DNA of 64,000 nucleotides, taken from contig NZ_FTMB01000001.1 of the NCBI RefSeq assembly GCF_900155885.1, forward strand, positions 186,001 through 250,000, read 5' to 3'. A program made the translations under genes and the position numbers. Under the pieces are notes generated by a model. It was not told the DNA's origin. It was given only the letters and a program-made list of their open reading frames with translations, and did not search any database. Positions within the stretch are counted from its first letter, which is position 1; each line of letters begins with the position of its first letter. The DNA is from Rhizobium sp. RU20A (lineage in GTDB: Bacteria; Pseudomonadota; Alphaproteobacteria; Rhizobiales; Rhizobiaceae). Positions 26,835-33,980 of this stretch are shown in pieces.

Positions 26835-27234
26835 GGGGGCGGTTCCTGCCGATCATGAGCGGGTTATCGTCGTCATCGTCGTCGGGTGCCGCGCTGCCGA
26901 CGCGGGCGCGCGATACCGGCGAAAGCCCATATTCGGCGGCAAGCTGCCGAGCCGTCTGCATCGCCTTGTCCTGAAGGCGGCAAAGCTTCATGTCGATTTC
27001 GCCGGAGGCGCGAAGGGCGTCTTCGATTTCGCGAACGAGACCACGGGCACGGCAGTAGTCTTCGACGCCGCCAAGATCGCCGCGCGTGATGATGCCGCGT
27101 TCAATGAGGCCCGGCATGATCCGCTTCCATTCGGCACGCGCATAGGCCGAAAGCTGCTTCGGCGCTGCCGGAGCCTTCATCAGTGCGTTGCTGTCGCGAT
27201 CAATGGGCGGCTTCACGCCGCGAAGGTGGGTCAC
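26827..27234 (-). CDS. terS: Terminase small subunit TerS (P27 family)
   Basis: A 135-residue protein with the P27-type pattern: an N-terminal region with MKAPAAPKQLSAYARAEWKRI, a helix IITRGDLGGVEDYC and a C-terminal LAAEYGLSPVSRARV, then an acidic tail of Asp residues. TerS recognises the packaging site and loads TerL. The start is GTG at 27234, overlapping the stop of the head-closure gene (GTGA). A satellite that redirects packaging would be expected to carry its own TerS, as here. Confidence 0.85.
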   Translation of the reverse strand: MTHLRGVKPPIDRDSNALMKAPAAPKQLSAYARAEWKRIMPGLIERGIITRGDLGGVEDYCRARGLVREIEDALRASGEIDMKLCRLQDKAMQTARQLAAEYGLSPVSRARVGSAAPDDDDDDNPLMIGRNRPHA

Positions 27235-27548
27235 TTCAGGGCCTCCCCGCGAAGCTCCAGCGCATCGCGCCTGCCGAGTTCCTTGATTTCCTTCAGGCCA
27301 TACGCCGCGCCTTCATAGGTCACGCGGTCGGCCGTGGTGATGCCAGGGCGATACCGGACGCGGAAAATCACGGTGCCGGTTTCGGCCTCGCCGTAGCCGG
27401 TGAAAAACTCGCTCGCCGTCTGCTGAAGGACTTCGGCCCAAACGGTGGCGACCTGTGCCCACGCCTTCACGACGCTACCGGACGGCTGAACGGTTTCCGT
27501 CTGGCGTTCGATGGTGATGCGGCGGTTCATGCTTCCGATGTTGAGCAT
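27231..27548 (-). CDS. Phage head closure / head-tail adaptor protein
   Basis: A 105-residue protein. MNRRITIERQTETV near the N-terminus, then AEVLQQTASEFFTGYGEAE and FRVRYRPGITTADRV, match the head-tail joining family (PF05521-like, HK97 gp7/SPP1 gp16 type) that plugs the portal after packaging. The ATG at 27548 overlaps the previous stop; an internal ATG at 27530 is also possible. In most HK97-type phages it precedes the gp10-like and tail-terminator genes; here it follows them. Confidence 0.85.
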   Translation of the reverse strand: MLNIGSMNRRITIERQTETVQPSGSVVKAWAQVATVWAEVLQQTASEFFTGYGEAETGTVIFRVRYRPGITTADRVTYEGAAYGLKEIKELGRRDALELRGEALK

Positions 27549-27961
27549 CAGACAATCCACCGGATAAGGGCTTCGACGGAAAGGACGCCATGCCCATAAC
27601 GCGGGTCGGGATCGCGCGGGAATGCCGAGCGAACGACGCGGAAATGATCGCAGTCGCACCCCTCAAAATTAAGGGGATTGTCGAGGGCTGCGGTCACAGT
27701 GCCGGCGATCAGCTTGGCAGCATCAGGCCCGGCGTCCAGCGTCCAGATATGAAGGTCGAGATAGACCCATGCCGTGCGCTGGCTGGCGTAGTCGTGGCCG
27801 CCGTTTGCCGTGTTGCCGTCGCTCATGATGATGGCCGGGGTCTTGTCGGGCCGCGTGCTGCCCGAGCGAATATGATCGGCAGGCACAAGCGCGGCCACGT
27901 CCGGCGAGGCAATAAGCGCCGCGCGAATAGCAGTCTGAAGGGCAAGGGTCGGCTCAAACAT
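27548..27961 (-). CDS. Tail terminator / DUF3168 family protein
   Basis: A 137-residue protein with the DUF3168 signature: an N-terminal LALQTAIRAALIASPDVAALV, the strand segment YLDLHIWTLDAG, and an Ala/Leu-rich helix. Members cap the tail tube and join it to the head. Start at 27961 (MFEPTLA) overlaps the preceding gp10-like gene by 8 bp. Its presence implies that a tail is attached to this head, whoever makes it. Confidence 0.85.
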   Translation of the reverse strand: MFEPTLALQTAIRAALIASPDVAALVPADHIRSGSTRPDKTPAIIMSDGNTANGGHDYASQRTAWVYLDLHIWTLDAGPDAAKLIAGTVTAALDNPLNFEGCDCDHFRVVRSAFPRDPDPRYGHGVLSVEALIRWIV

Positions 27962-28394
27962 CAATCTTCTTCCCGGCATTCACGTCGCGCAAAACCTTCA
28001 TCGCTTGTCGCTTGATGTTTTGCTGTTCCTTGGCGCGCTGTTCGTGGAACGTGTTCAGGAAGAATGGCTGCGCTTCCGTCTCTGCGGTGCCGTGTTCGAC
28101 AAGGTGCGCATAGCGCACGTCCGCATTGCCGGCGGTGATGATCACTTCGTGCTTGCCGGCGACATGCGCGCCACCGGGCTGGCTATAGGGCGGGGTCGTC
28201 TCGCCGGGCGCGGTGATGGCAATGCTGCGCTTCAGGTCGCTGGTATCTTCCGGCGCGGCGGCGCGCTGCTTCAGCGCGACACGATGGGCTGCGCGCATCA
28301 AAATCTTGTCGATCATGGCGTCGGGCGCATCGCCAAGGGCCTTCAGGCGCTTGTTGAAGTTGGCAAGCCCGCCGTCGTTCCTCTTGTCAGACAT
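27954..28394 (-). CDS. HK97 gp10-like tail-completion protein
   Basis: A 146-residue protein of the HK97-gp10-like family: FNKRLKALGDAPDAM at the N-terminus, RAAHRVALKQRAAAP, then the diagnostic YAHLVEHGTAETEAQPFF. It acts at the head-tail junction. Overlaps its neighbours on both sides (8 bp each), so it belongs to a tight translational unit. Confidence 0.88.
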   Translation of the reverse strand: MSDKRNDGGLANFNKRLKALGDAPDAMIDKILMRAAHRVALKQRAAAPEDTSDLKRSIAITAPGETTPPYSQPGGAHVAGKHEVIITAGNADVRYAHLVEHGTAETEAQPFFLNTFHEQRAKEQQNIKRQAMKVLRDVNAGKKIDV

Positions 28395-28698
28395 TGGCTT
28401 CCCCTTCCGCGAACCACTGCTTCCGGTAGCTGTCGAGGATCGAGGTCACGGCCTGCGGTGCCATTTCCACCGAAAGGCCGAAGGTCGCGAGGCTGCGCAC
28501 TTCAAAATAAAAGGAAACCAGCTTCAGAAGGGCAAGCTTCACGTCTGCCGGAATGGGGTCAAGGTCGGCGACTGGATGGCCGATATAGTTGCCCGCCCAT
28601 GTCTCTGCGGCCTCAAGATACAGGGAAAGCAGCTCATCTTCGGCGGTTCCGTCCACCTTCAAATGAGCCTTGGCGAGGTCGAGGCTTACGGCCGTCAT
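28387..28698 (-). CDS. Head-tail connector protein (HK97 gp6-like)
   Basis: A 103-residue, all-helical protein: SLDLAKAHLKVDGTAEDELL, EAAETWAGNYIGHP and VKLALLKLVSFYFE are the typical segments of the gp6/DnaT-like connector family that docks below the portal. Normal length. It overlaps the HTH gene upstream (4 bp) and the gp10-like gene downstream (8 bp). Confidence 0.88.
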   Translation of the reverse strand: MTAVSLDLAKAHLKVDGTAEDELLSLYLEAAETWAGNYIGHPVADLDPIPADVKLALLKLVSFYFEVRSLATFGLSVEMAPQAVTSILDSYRKQWFAEGEANV

Positions 28699-28958
28699 GC
28701 GTCAAATCCTGAAAAAGTTAAATTCGGTGTCTCTTGTGCGGTGCCCCCCGCGCCGGTCCCCTCGAAGGCTTCCAAATTGGAGACCACCCCCGCCCGGCGC
28801 TGCGTTGGCGTCGGATGGCCGAGCGCCTGTTCGACCGTCCAGCCATCCGTGAGACGCTTACAGATCGTCGTGCGCGGAATGCCGGTGATCTTCACGAGTT
28901 CGGACAGAAGCCAGCGACGGCCACGGTATTCGATAAGGATGATGCTATGCGGTGCCAT
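28695..28958 (-). CDS. Small HTH protein (87 aa), element
   Basis: Contains a helix-turn-helix-like segment, SELVKITGIPRTTICKRL, followed by DGWTVEQALGHPTPTQRR. This pattern (WxxSELxxxTGIxxxTIxxRLxxGW) is common in phage proteins linked to HNH endonucleases and probably binds DNA. Its neighbour 28945-29346 has a similar segment. Whether it regulates the head genes or assists HNH is unknown. Confidence 0.6.
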   Translation of the reverse strand: MAPHSIILIEYRGRRWLLSELVKITGIPRTTICKRLTDGWTVEQALGHPTPTQRRAGVVSNLEAFEGTGAGGTAQETPNLTFSGFDA

Positions 28959-29346
28959 GGGGGTTCCCCTTCAGGCAGTCGTCGCCATGGCGCTCGATAT
29001 GATTGATGATTGCAGCCGCCATGCCGCCTTGACGGTGTGCCCGTTGGTGCAGGGTGTTGACGGTGATGCCGAGCCGGTCGGCCCATTGCTGAACCGTGAG
29101 CGAGACGCCCATGACTTGATGTTCGCGGGGTGCGGGACCGGTGGGGCGTGACCGCTTAGGCTTAGGGGCGTTGATCTTGCCGTTCCAAGTAAGCTTGCGG
29201 GTGCCGCGTTCGATGGATGCACGAACGGTCGCGTCCATGCGCAAGGGCTGGGAAAGGCGGTCGAAGGCGCGTTGCCGGATGGCTGTGCATTCGGCTGCGA
29301 ATTCTTCCCTGTCGATTTGGCGGGCGCGTTCGGCTGGCGTGGTCAT
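28945..29346 (-). CDS. HTH-containing hypothetical protein (133 aa), element
   Basis: N-terminal half is charged and helical (MTTPAERARQIDREEFAAE), the middle is basic and proline-rich (PKPKRSRPTGPAP), and the C-terminal part has an HTH-like VQQWADRLGITVNTLHQRA followed by HRQGGMAAAI. The latter aligns in spacing with the HTH of the next gene. Overlaps both neighbours. No function assigned. Confidence 0.6.
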   Translation of the reverse strand: MTTPAERARQIDREEFAAECTAIRQRAFDRLSQPLRMDATVRASIERGTRKLTWNGKINAPKPKRSRPTGPAPREHQVMGVSLTVQQWADRLGITVNTLHQRAHRQGGMAAAIINHIERHGDDCLKGNPHGTA

Positions 29347-29714
29347 GGCGAGGCGGGCGCTTCTTCTATCGTCTTCGGCTTGGCGCTGTAGTCGATCATG
29401 ACGATGGTGACAGGGGTGACGCCGTTCGGCATGGCGTAAATCGGCCGTTCCTCCCTGTCGGCACAGCCGGGCCGTCCGAAGTAATCGAGGGTCGATACCG
29501 GAACGTCGCCGTAGCCGGGCGTCAGGAAGTAGGCATCCGTATCCACAGCCGGCGGCTCATACTCTGGAAAGCCGGACGGCTGGTTGTCGACAAAGGTGCC
29601 GAGTGCCAGCCTCAAGACGTTCTGTTCCCGGATTTGGAAGCGGCTGGTATCCAGTTCGGTCCATTGCCCGGGTGGAAGTTCCTTGACGGTCATGCGGTTC
29701 AGGGCCGTGCTCAT
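29343..29714 (-). CDS. Hypothetical protein (123 aa), element
   Basis: Start at 29714 (MSTALNRMTV) overlaps the HNH stop by ATGA. The sequence is Pro/Thr/Asp-rich with aromatic residues (GFPEYEPPAVDTDAYF) and looks like a beta-rich virion or accessory protein. I recognise no family. It lies between the HNH gene and the HTH pair, all with 4-bp overlaps. Confidence 0.6.
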   Translation of the reverse strand: MSTALNRMTVKELPPGQWTELDTSRFQIREQNVLRLALGTFVDNQPSGFPEYEPPAVDTDAYFLTPGYGDVPVSTLDYFGRPGCADREERPIYAMPNGVTPVTIVMIDYSAKPKTIEEAPASP

Positions 29715-30070
29715 GGGCGGATAGTCCTTTCCAAGCGCTGCTTGATAGAGTTGTGGCAGGGCGCGCAAAGCGGCTGCCAGTTGGCGCGGTGCCAGAAGAG
29801 GCGCTTGTCGCCACGGTGCGGGATGATGTGGTCAACGACGGATGCGAGGCGCGTGACGCCGTGCTGTGCGCACTCCCGGCAGTGGGGATGCATGGCGAGG
29901 TATTCCGAACGGGCCTTGCGCCATTCCGGGCCATAGCCGCGCGCGGCTGCGGACGGCCGTCGTGCATCGTGCCGGGCGTTGCGGGCGCGCGTTGCCGAGC
30001 GCTGGCATTCGCAGAATTCGCCATGCGGCACGACGCGGCCGCAAGAACAGATGCGGGCGGGCTTCTTCAC
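29711..30070 (-). CDS. HNH endonuclease
   Basis: A 119-residue HNH protein. Zinc-binding cysteines occur in the N-terminal CSCGRVVPHG and CECQ pairs and in HCREC and LCAPCHN; the catalytic core is SVVDHIIPHRGD (first His) and CHNSIKQRL (Asn-His). In many HK97-type phages an HNH protein next to the terminase is needed for cos cleavage and packaging. Here it is separated from the terminase by nine genes, but still in the same transcript. Confidence 0.9.
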   Translation of the reverse strand: MKKPARICSCGRVVPHGEFCECQRSATRARNARHDARRPSAAARGYGPEWRKARSEYLAMHPHCRECAQHGVTRLASVVDHIIPHRGDKRLFWHRANWQPLCAPCHNSIKQRLERTIRP

Positions 30071-30690
30071 ACGCCACCTGCAATCTTCGCCTTGAGGGCG
30101 CGCAGGCCCTCGCGGTCAAATTCGGGGTCAAGGCCTTCGGCTTCGTTGCGTGCGGCCTGTTCGGGGTCCGGGGTCTTCTCGGTCGGCGTGCCGGTGCGGG
30201 TCAGGACGCCCGTGATCACGAGCCGGTCGTGGTGCGCGGACAGGGCGCGCGTGATTTCGGTCGGCGTGGCGTTCCACGTCGTTTCGGGCGTCCAGCCAAG
30301 CCAGCCCGTCGCGGCGCTGTAGAGTTCGGCGAAGTATTCGTTCCACGGCGTGGGCTTGCCGGCCGACGAAGGCTTGGCCTTCGGATCGGGTGCCGGCATG
30401 AACATGGCAATGAGTTCGGCGAGCGGTTGGCGCACGGCGAGGAAAAAGGGGGAGAGCGGCCTTCCCGCCGCTTCTGAACGAAGGAAGGCCGCTGCATCCG
30501 ACACGGGGGATGAAGCCGTGCGGATGATTTCGGAAGTGATGGTGAGGTGCATGCTGTCCAGCGCCTGAAAGAGGGCCGGGAAGCCGTGGCGTTCGGTAAG
30601 GGTGGCTGCGGCCCGCAATGTAGGGCGAAGCGCCACGGTGTTGCCACCATGCGCAATCGTCACCTGTTCATATGCGGGCCGCGTCTTCAT
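30067..30690 (-). CDS. Tail-assembly-chaperone-like protein (207 aa)
   Basis: The first 60 residues read as a beta hairpin followed by helices (VTIAHGGNTVALRPTLRAAATL), the pattern of tail chaperone/GTA gp10 folds. A helical region follows (PLSPFFLAVRQPLAELIAMF), then a Pro/Lys linker, and a C-terminal acidic tail (EAEGLDPEFDREGLRALK). Assignment is tentative. It lies between the capsid gene and HNH. Confidence 0.45.
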   Translation of the reverse strand: MKTRPAYEQVTIAHGGNTVALRPTLRAAATLTERHGFPALFQALDSMHLTITSEIIRTASSPVSDAAAFLRSEAAGRPLSPFFLAVRQPLAELIAMFMPAPDPKAKPSSAGKPTPWNEYFAELYSAATGWLGWTPETTWNATPTEITRALSAHHDRLVITGVLTRTGTPTEKTPDPEQAARNEAEGLDPEFDREGLRALKAKIAGGV

Positions 30691-30693
30691 GGC

Positions 30694-32244
30694 TTAGGCC
30701 GAAACCTTCAGCTTCACGAAGCGGTCGGGATGCGTGACGTCCGCACCGACGCGCTTCCAAGCATGAAAGCGAGTCTGCCCCTTGAGCTTGATGGTGTAGG
30801 GATCGCGCAGCATCTCGAGCGAAGCGCGATCAACGATGCGATAGCCGGACAGGTCGCCGAACAGGATCGGATACTTGCCCGCGCCGATGTCATCCATGTC
30901 CGGCACTTCGACAATCGGACGTCCGAGAAGCGTGGAAGCACCGCCTGCGGAGATCGGATCAAGGACAAGGTAACGGCCCGTGCCGTCCTTCCACTGGCGA
31001 ATGGTGCCGAGCGTCTTGCGGTTCATGATCCAGACGCCGTTTGCGGCATGGCTCGTAGCAAGCTCATGATACATGCCGATGATAACGTCGGCGGGGTTTG
31101 TAGACGGGAAGGCAGCGGCGACGCCCGTCTTCACTTCCTTGATGCCCGTGGCGGTCATAATGCCCTTCGGCTGGCCGACACCGGTTCCCTTGACGAAGGC
31201 AAGGCCTTCGGTGATGCCGAAGCTTTCGGCGAAGTCAGAGAGAAGTTCGCCTTCCAGCCCATAAGCATTGTCGGCGAGAAGCTGGTTCGACACGTCGGTG
31301 AAGGTAGCCAGTTCATAAGGGGCAAGCGTCACCTGTTCAAAGGTCATGCCGCTTTCGGTCCGGTCGCCGATTTCGGCCACCCACGTTGCGGCCGTGCCCG
31401 TGACGCGGCGCGGATACTTGATTTCGGATGCCGTGATGTTCACGACGCGCGCATACTGCCGGATCGGAGAGTATTCGCGCAGAAGCTTGATAAGCTCGCT
31501 GCCGAATTCTTCAGGAGCGAGGTAGCCGCCGTTAGCGTCGCTGCCGATGGTGAGCGCCTTGGCTTCGTCAACCGCAGTGCGTTCGATGCCGCCGCGCAGG
31601 TAAGAGCCGAACGCCTTGCATTCGAGATTATCGTTGCCGGCGGCCGGATGGTTGTTGTTCGCGGCCGTCGGGCGGGCAAGCTTCGCCTTGATGGTGGCAA
31701 CGTCTGCCTTGAGTGCCTTCAGGTCTTCCGGCGAGATCACCGGATCATTCTTCAGTTCGAGTTCTTCGTTTTCCAAGGTCATTTCCTTCTGGTCTGCCGT
31801 GCCATCGGCGGCCTTAACTGACGTGATTTGCGCGCCGGGATGGCTGGGAACGGCGACAACTGAGATTTCGTGAAGGTCGAGGGCTGTGATTGTCCGGCCG
31901 CGCTGGCGGGGCTTGGCGGACTTCGTGCGGAAGCCGATGGACAGGCCGGATACGGCCTTGTTGCGGATCATGGCGCGCACTTCGCGGGCGCGTTCCACGT
32001 CGTCCACGAGCAAGCGGCCCTTCACCGTGAGGCCGTCCGGGGTCTCTTCGATCTGGTCCCAGACGCCGATGACTTGCGCCTGATCATGGGCGAAGAGCAT
32101 CGGCAGGACTTCCGGCGAGGCGATAGCGCCCTTCTCGATTACGTCGCCGACGCGATCCGGCGAGCCGAACGGCCAAGCAATGCCGGTGATGGTGCCGGCG
32201 TCGTCAACCGAGAGAGCGGCCTTGATTTCGAGGCGGTCGGTCAT
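30694..32244 (-). CDS. Fused HK97 prohead protease and major capsid protein
   Basis: A 516-residue fusion. Residues 1-160 are the S78 prohead protease, with the likely catalytic His53 in MLFAHD and Ser102 in VSGLSIGF. A Glu/Leu/Lys-rich delta domain (about 165-200) acts as scaffold. From about residue 235 the HK97 capsid fold starts at the SDANGGYLAPEEF motif and continues with SPIRQYARVV, ATWVAEIGDR and the P-domain GYRIVDR. Self-cleavage would release the mature capsid protein. Fusions occur in other phages; separate genes are more usual. Start overlaps the gp10-like gene (ATGA). Confidence 0.95.
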   Translation of the reverse strand: MTDRLEIKAALSVDDAGTITGIAWPFGSPDRVGDVIEKGAIASPEVLPMLFAHDQAQVIGVWDQIEETPDGLTVKGRLLVDDVERAREVRAMIRNKAVSGLSIGFRTKSAKPRQRGRTITALDLHEISVVAVPSHPGAQITSVKAADGTADQKEMTLENEELELKNDPVISPEDLKALKADVATIKAKLARPTAANNNHPAAGNDNLECKAFGSYLRGGIERTAVDEAKALTIGSDANGGYLAPEEFGSELIKLLREYSPIRQYARVVNITASEIKYPRRVTGTAATWVAEIGDRTESGMTFEQVTLAPYELATFTDVSNQLLADNAYGLEGELLSDFAESFGITEGLAFVKGTGVGQPKGIMTATGIKEVKTGVAAAFPSTNPADVIIGMYHELATSHAANGVWIMNRKTLGTIRQWKDGTGRYLVLDPISAGGASTLLGRPIVEVPDMDDIGAGKYPILFGDLSGYRIVDRASLEMLRDPYTIKLKGQTRFHAWKRVGADVTHPDRFVKLKVSA

Positions 32245-32660
32245 GCGGCAACGTCCGAATAGGCCGCGTTGATCGCTGCGGAGAGATCGCCGGCCGCTGC
32301 TGCCTTTTGCGTGTCGTCCTGTGGGAAGCCGAAGTCGTCGTCAGTCTCTTCGGTTTCCGGTGCGCCGTGAAAGACGGTGTTCAGAATGCCGAGCGCAACG
32401 AAATGAGACTCACGCCACGGCCTGCCAATGCAATAGAGCGCGGCTAGCTGGTCGGCTTCGCGGGGTGCGAGCCCGCCGCCGATCAGTCCCAGGCGGATGA
32501 CCTGAAGCGCGTCCTTGAAGGAAAACTGTTCGTTGGCGAGACGCCAATGCAGCGCGCCGATGCCGTGGCCGGTGACGCGCTCAAGCTCTTCGATGAGTTC
32601 GCAGGTCGGGAATGCGAAGGTCTTTTCGCCGTCGCCGAAAAAGGTGCGGTATTCGATCAT
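32241..32660 (-). CDS. GTA gp10-like / tail-assembly chaperone family protein
   Basis: Start ATG at 32660 overlaps the portal stop (ATGA); the longer frame upstream is a shadow of portal. The 139-residue protein begins with a short beta segment (YRTFFGDGEKTFAF), followed by ELIEELERVTGHGIGAL and a helical FKDALQVIRLGLIGGGLAPREA. This is the 'gene transfer agent family protein' pattern (PF11836-like), normally found between tail tube and tape-measure genes. Here it lies between portal and capsid, an unusual position. Confidence 0.7.
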   Translation of the reverse strand: MIEYRTFFGDGEKTFAFPTCELIEELERVTGHGIGALHWRLANEQFSFKDALQVIRLGLIGGGLAPREADQLAALYCIGRPWRESHFVALGILNTVFHGAPETEETDDDFGFPQDDTQKAAAAGDLSAAINAAYSDVAA

Positions 32661-33865
32661 GCGGGTTCCTTTGCCGGGGCCGGTGCGGGCGCGGCATTGC
32701 TGGTCGTGTGCGGGTTGGAAAGTTCGTCGCCACCGGGAAGCGGCGGAAGGTTGAGGATCGCGCGGACCTCGTTCGGGGTCATGATGCGATTGGTCACAAG
32801 GGCGGTCATGTTCGCCGTGCGGCTGGCCGCATCGGCGCGCATCAGGTCGTCGGTGACAAACTCGAAATAGTGGTCGTCCTGTTCGTCCTCGCTGAGAAGA
32901 ACGGTCGTCATGGCGTCCGTCCAGCGGTCCAGCCACGGACGAAGGCAAAGCTGAAGGAACTGTGCGCCCATCTGTTCGGTGTTCGACCATGTCCCACGGG
33001 TAAGCTCGAAAAGCATGGTCGGCGGAACGCCGAAGACGCGGGCAATCTCGCGGACCTGTTCAAGCCGGTGCTCAAGGAACTGCGCATCGGTCGAGGTCAT
33101 GGCCGGCTGGTCGTAGGTCCATCCGCTATCGAGAAAGAGCGGCCCGCCGCCCTTCTGCCATTCGTCAAACGAAGCACGGACGTTCGCCATCGTCTTCGCG
33201 CCGGCTTCGCTGCCCTGCGGCTTGTCATTGGAAATGATGCCGGTCGGGCGAGCGCCGGAGCCGAAGAACTGTGCGCCGTGGCGCTCAAGGATCGCGGCAA
33301 GGCCAATGCCTTCCTTGCCGAACGTGATCGGCGAGGTTGCGAGGAACGACGGGACGTGAAGGATTTCTGTGTGCGGATAGTCGCGGCTGCCGGCCTTCTC
33401 TGAGACGCGATAGACGGGCGCTCCGGTCACGGCGTTCTCAAGAGCTGAGACGCTGCCGGGCTTCAGGCGGTGCAGTTCAAAGGGGCTGCCGTCTTCGAAA
33501 CGCACGACGCGGGCGAAGCCGTTGCCGTAAATGAGGGCGTCGGCGGTAAGGCGGGTGCGGAGATCGCCGGCACCGGTCCATTCATTGGCGCGCTTGTGAA
33601 CGATGCGATAGGCGGAATGATCCTTGGCCGCTTCCTTGCCCTCTGCGGTTTCCCGGTAGAGCTTGCAAGGAAGAGAGCCGATGGTTTCCGAGATCAGCCG
33701 GACAGCCTGAAGGACAGCCGGCACGTAAAGCGCCGACTGACCACCAACGCTAACACCCGAATAGGTAGGGCGGAAGCCGATAAGGTCGGCGAAGTCGGGG
33801 CTGTTGATGGAAAAGGCCTTCCGCTCAACAGAAGAGCCGGCCTTCTTTGACTTCCGCTTACCCAC
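32657..33865 (-). CDS. Phage portal protein (HK97 type)
   Basis: A 402-residue portal. VPAVLQAVRLISETIGSLP and YRETAEGKEAAKDH at the N-terminus, then LTADALIYGNGFA, YRVSEKAG and REIARVFGVPPTML are the family landmarks. The dodecameric ring it forms is the DNA entry vertex. GTG at 33865 is the likely start, with only a weak ribosome site. It is the first structural gene after integrase, with a 115-bp gap holding a palindrome. Confidence 0.93.
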   Translation of the reverse strand: MGKRKSKKAGSSVERKAFSINSPDFADLIGFRPTYSGVSVGGQSALYVPAVLQAVRLISETIGSLPCKLYRETAEGKEAAKDHSAYRIVHKRANEWTGAGDLRTRLTADALIYGNGFARVVRFEDGSPFELHRLKPGSVSALENAVTGAPVYRVSEKAGSRDYPHTEILHVPSFLATSPITFGKEGIGLAAILERHGAQFFGSGARPTGIISNDKPQGSEAGAKTMANVRASFDEWQKGGGPLFLDSGWTYDQPAMTSTDAQFLEHRLEQVREIARVFGVPPTMLFELTRGTWSNTEQMGAQFLQLCLRPWLDRWTDAMTTVLLSEDEQDDHYFEFVTDDLMRADAASRTANMTALVTNRIMTPNEVRAILNLPPLPGGDELSNPHTTSNAAPAPAPAKEPA

Positions 33866-33980
33866 GAGAGAGCACCATGTGATCTGTCCTCAATTAACTT
33901 GAGGCGAGAATCTCACATTAGGAGTCTCTTGTGAATCCCTGAATGTGTATTATTTCCTATTTATCTGAAAATAATCCTAT
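33866..33980 (-). promoter_or_regulatory. Promoter/operator region of the structural operon
   Basis: AT-rich 115 bp between the integrase stop and portal. It contains the palindrome CCTCAA-TTAAC-TTGAGG at 33888-33904 (6-bp perfect arms), lying about 23-39 bp upstream of the portal start. I see no clear -35/-10 pair. The only sizeable gap between integrase and the tape measure, so the late promoter is expected here. Confidence 0.45.

Noticed and set aside
32661-32990. N-terminal extension of the gp10-like gene
   Set aside because: It lies wholly inside the portal gene in another frame; the ATG at 32660 makes a 4-bp overlap like the rest of the operon.
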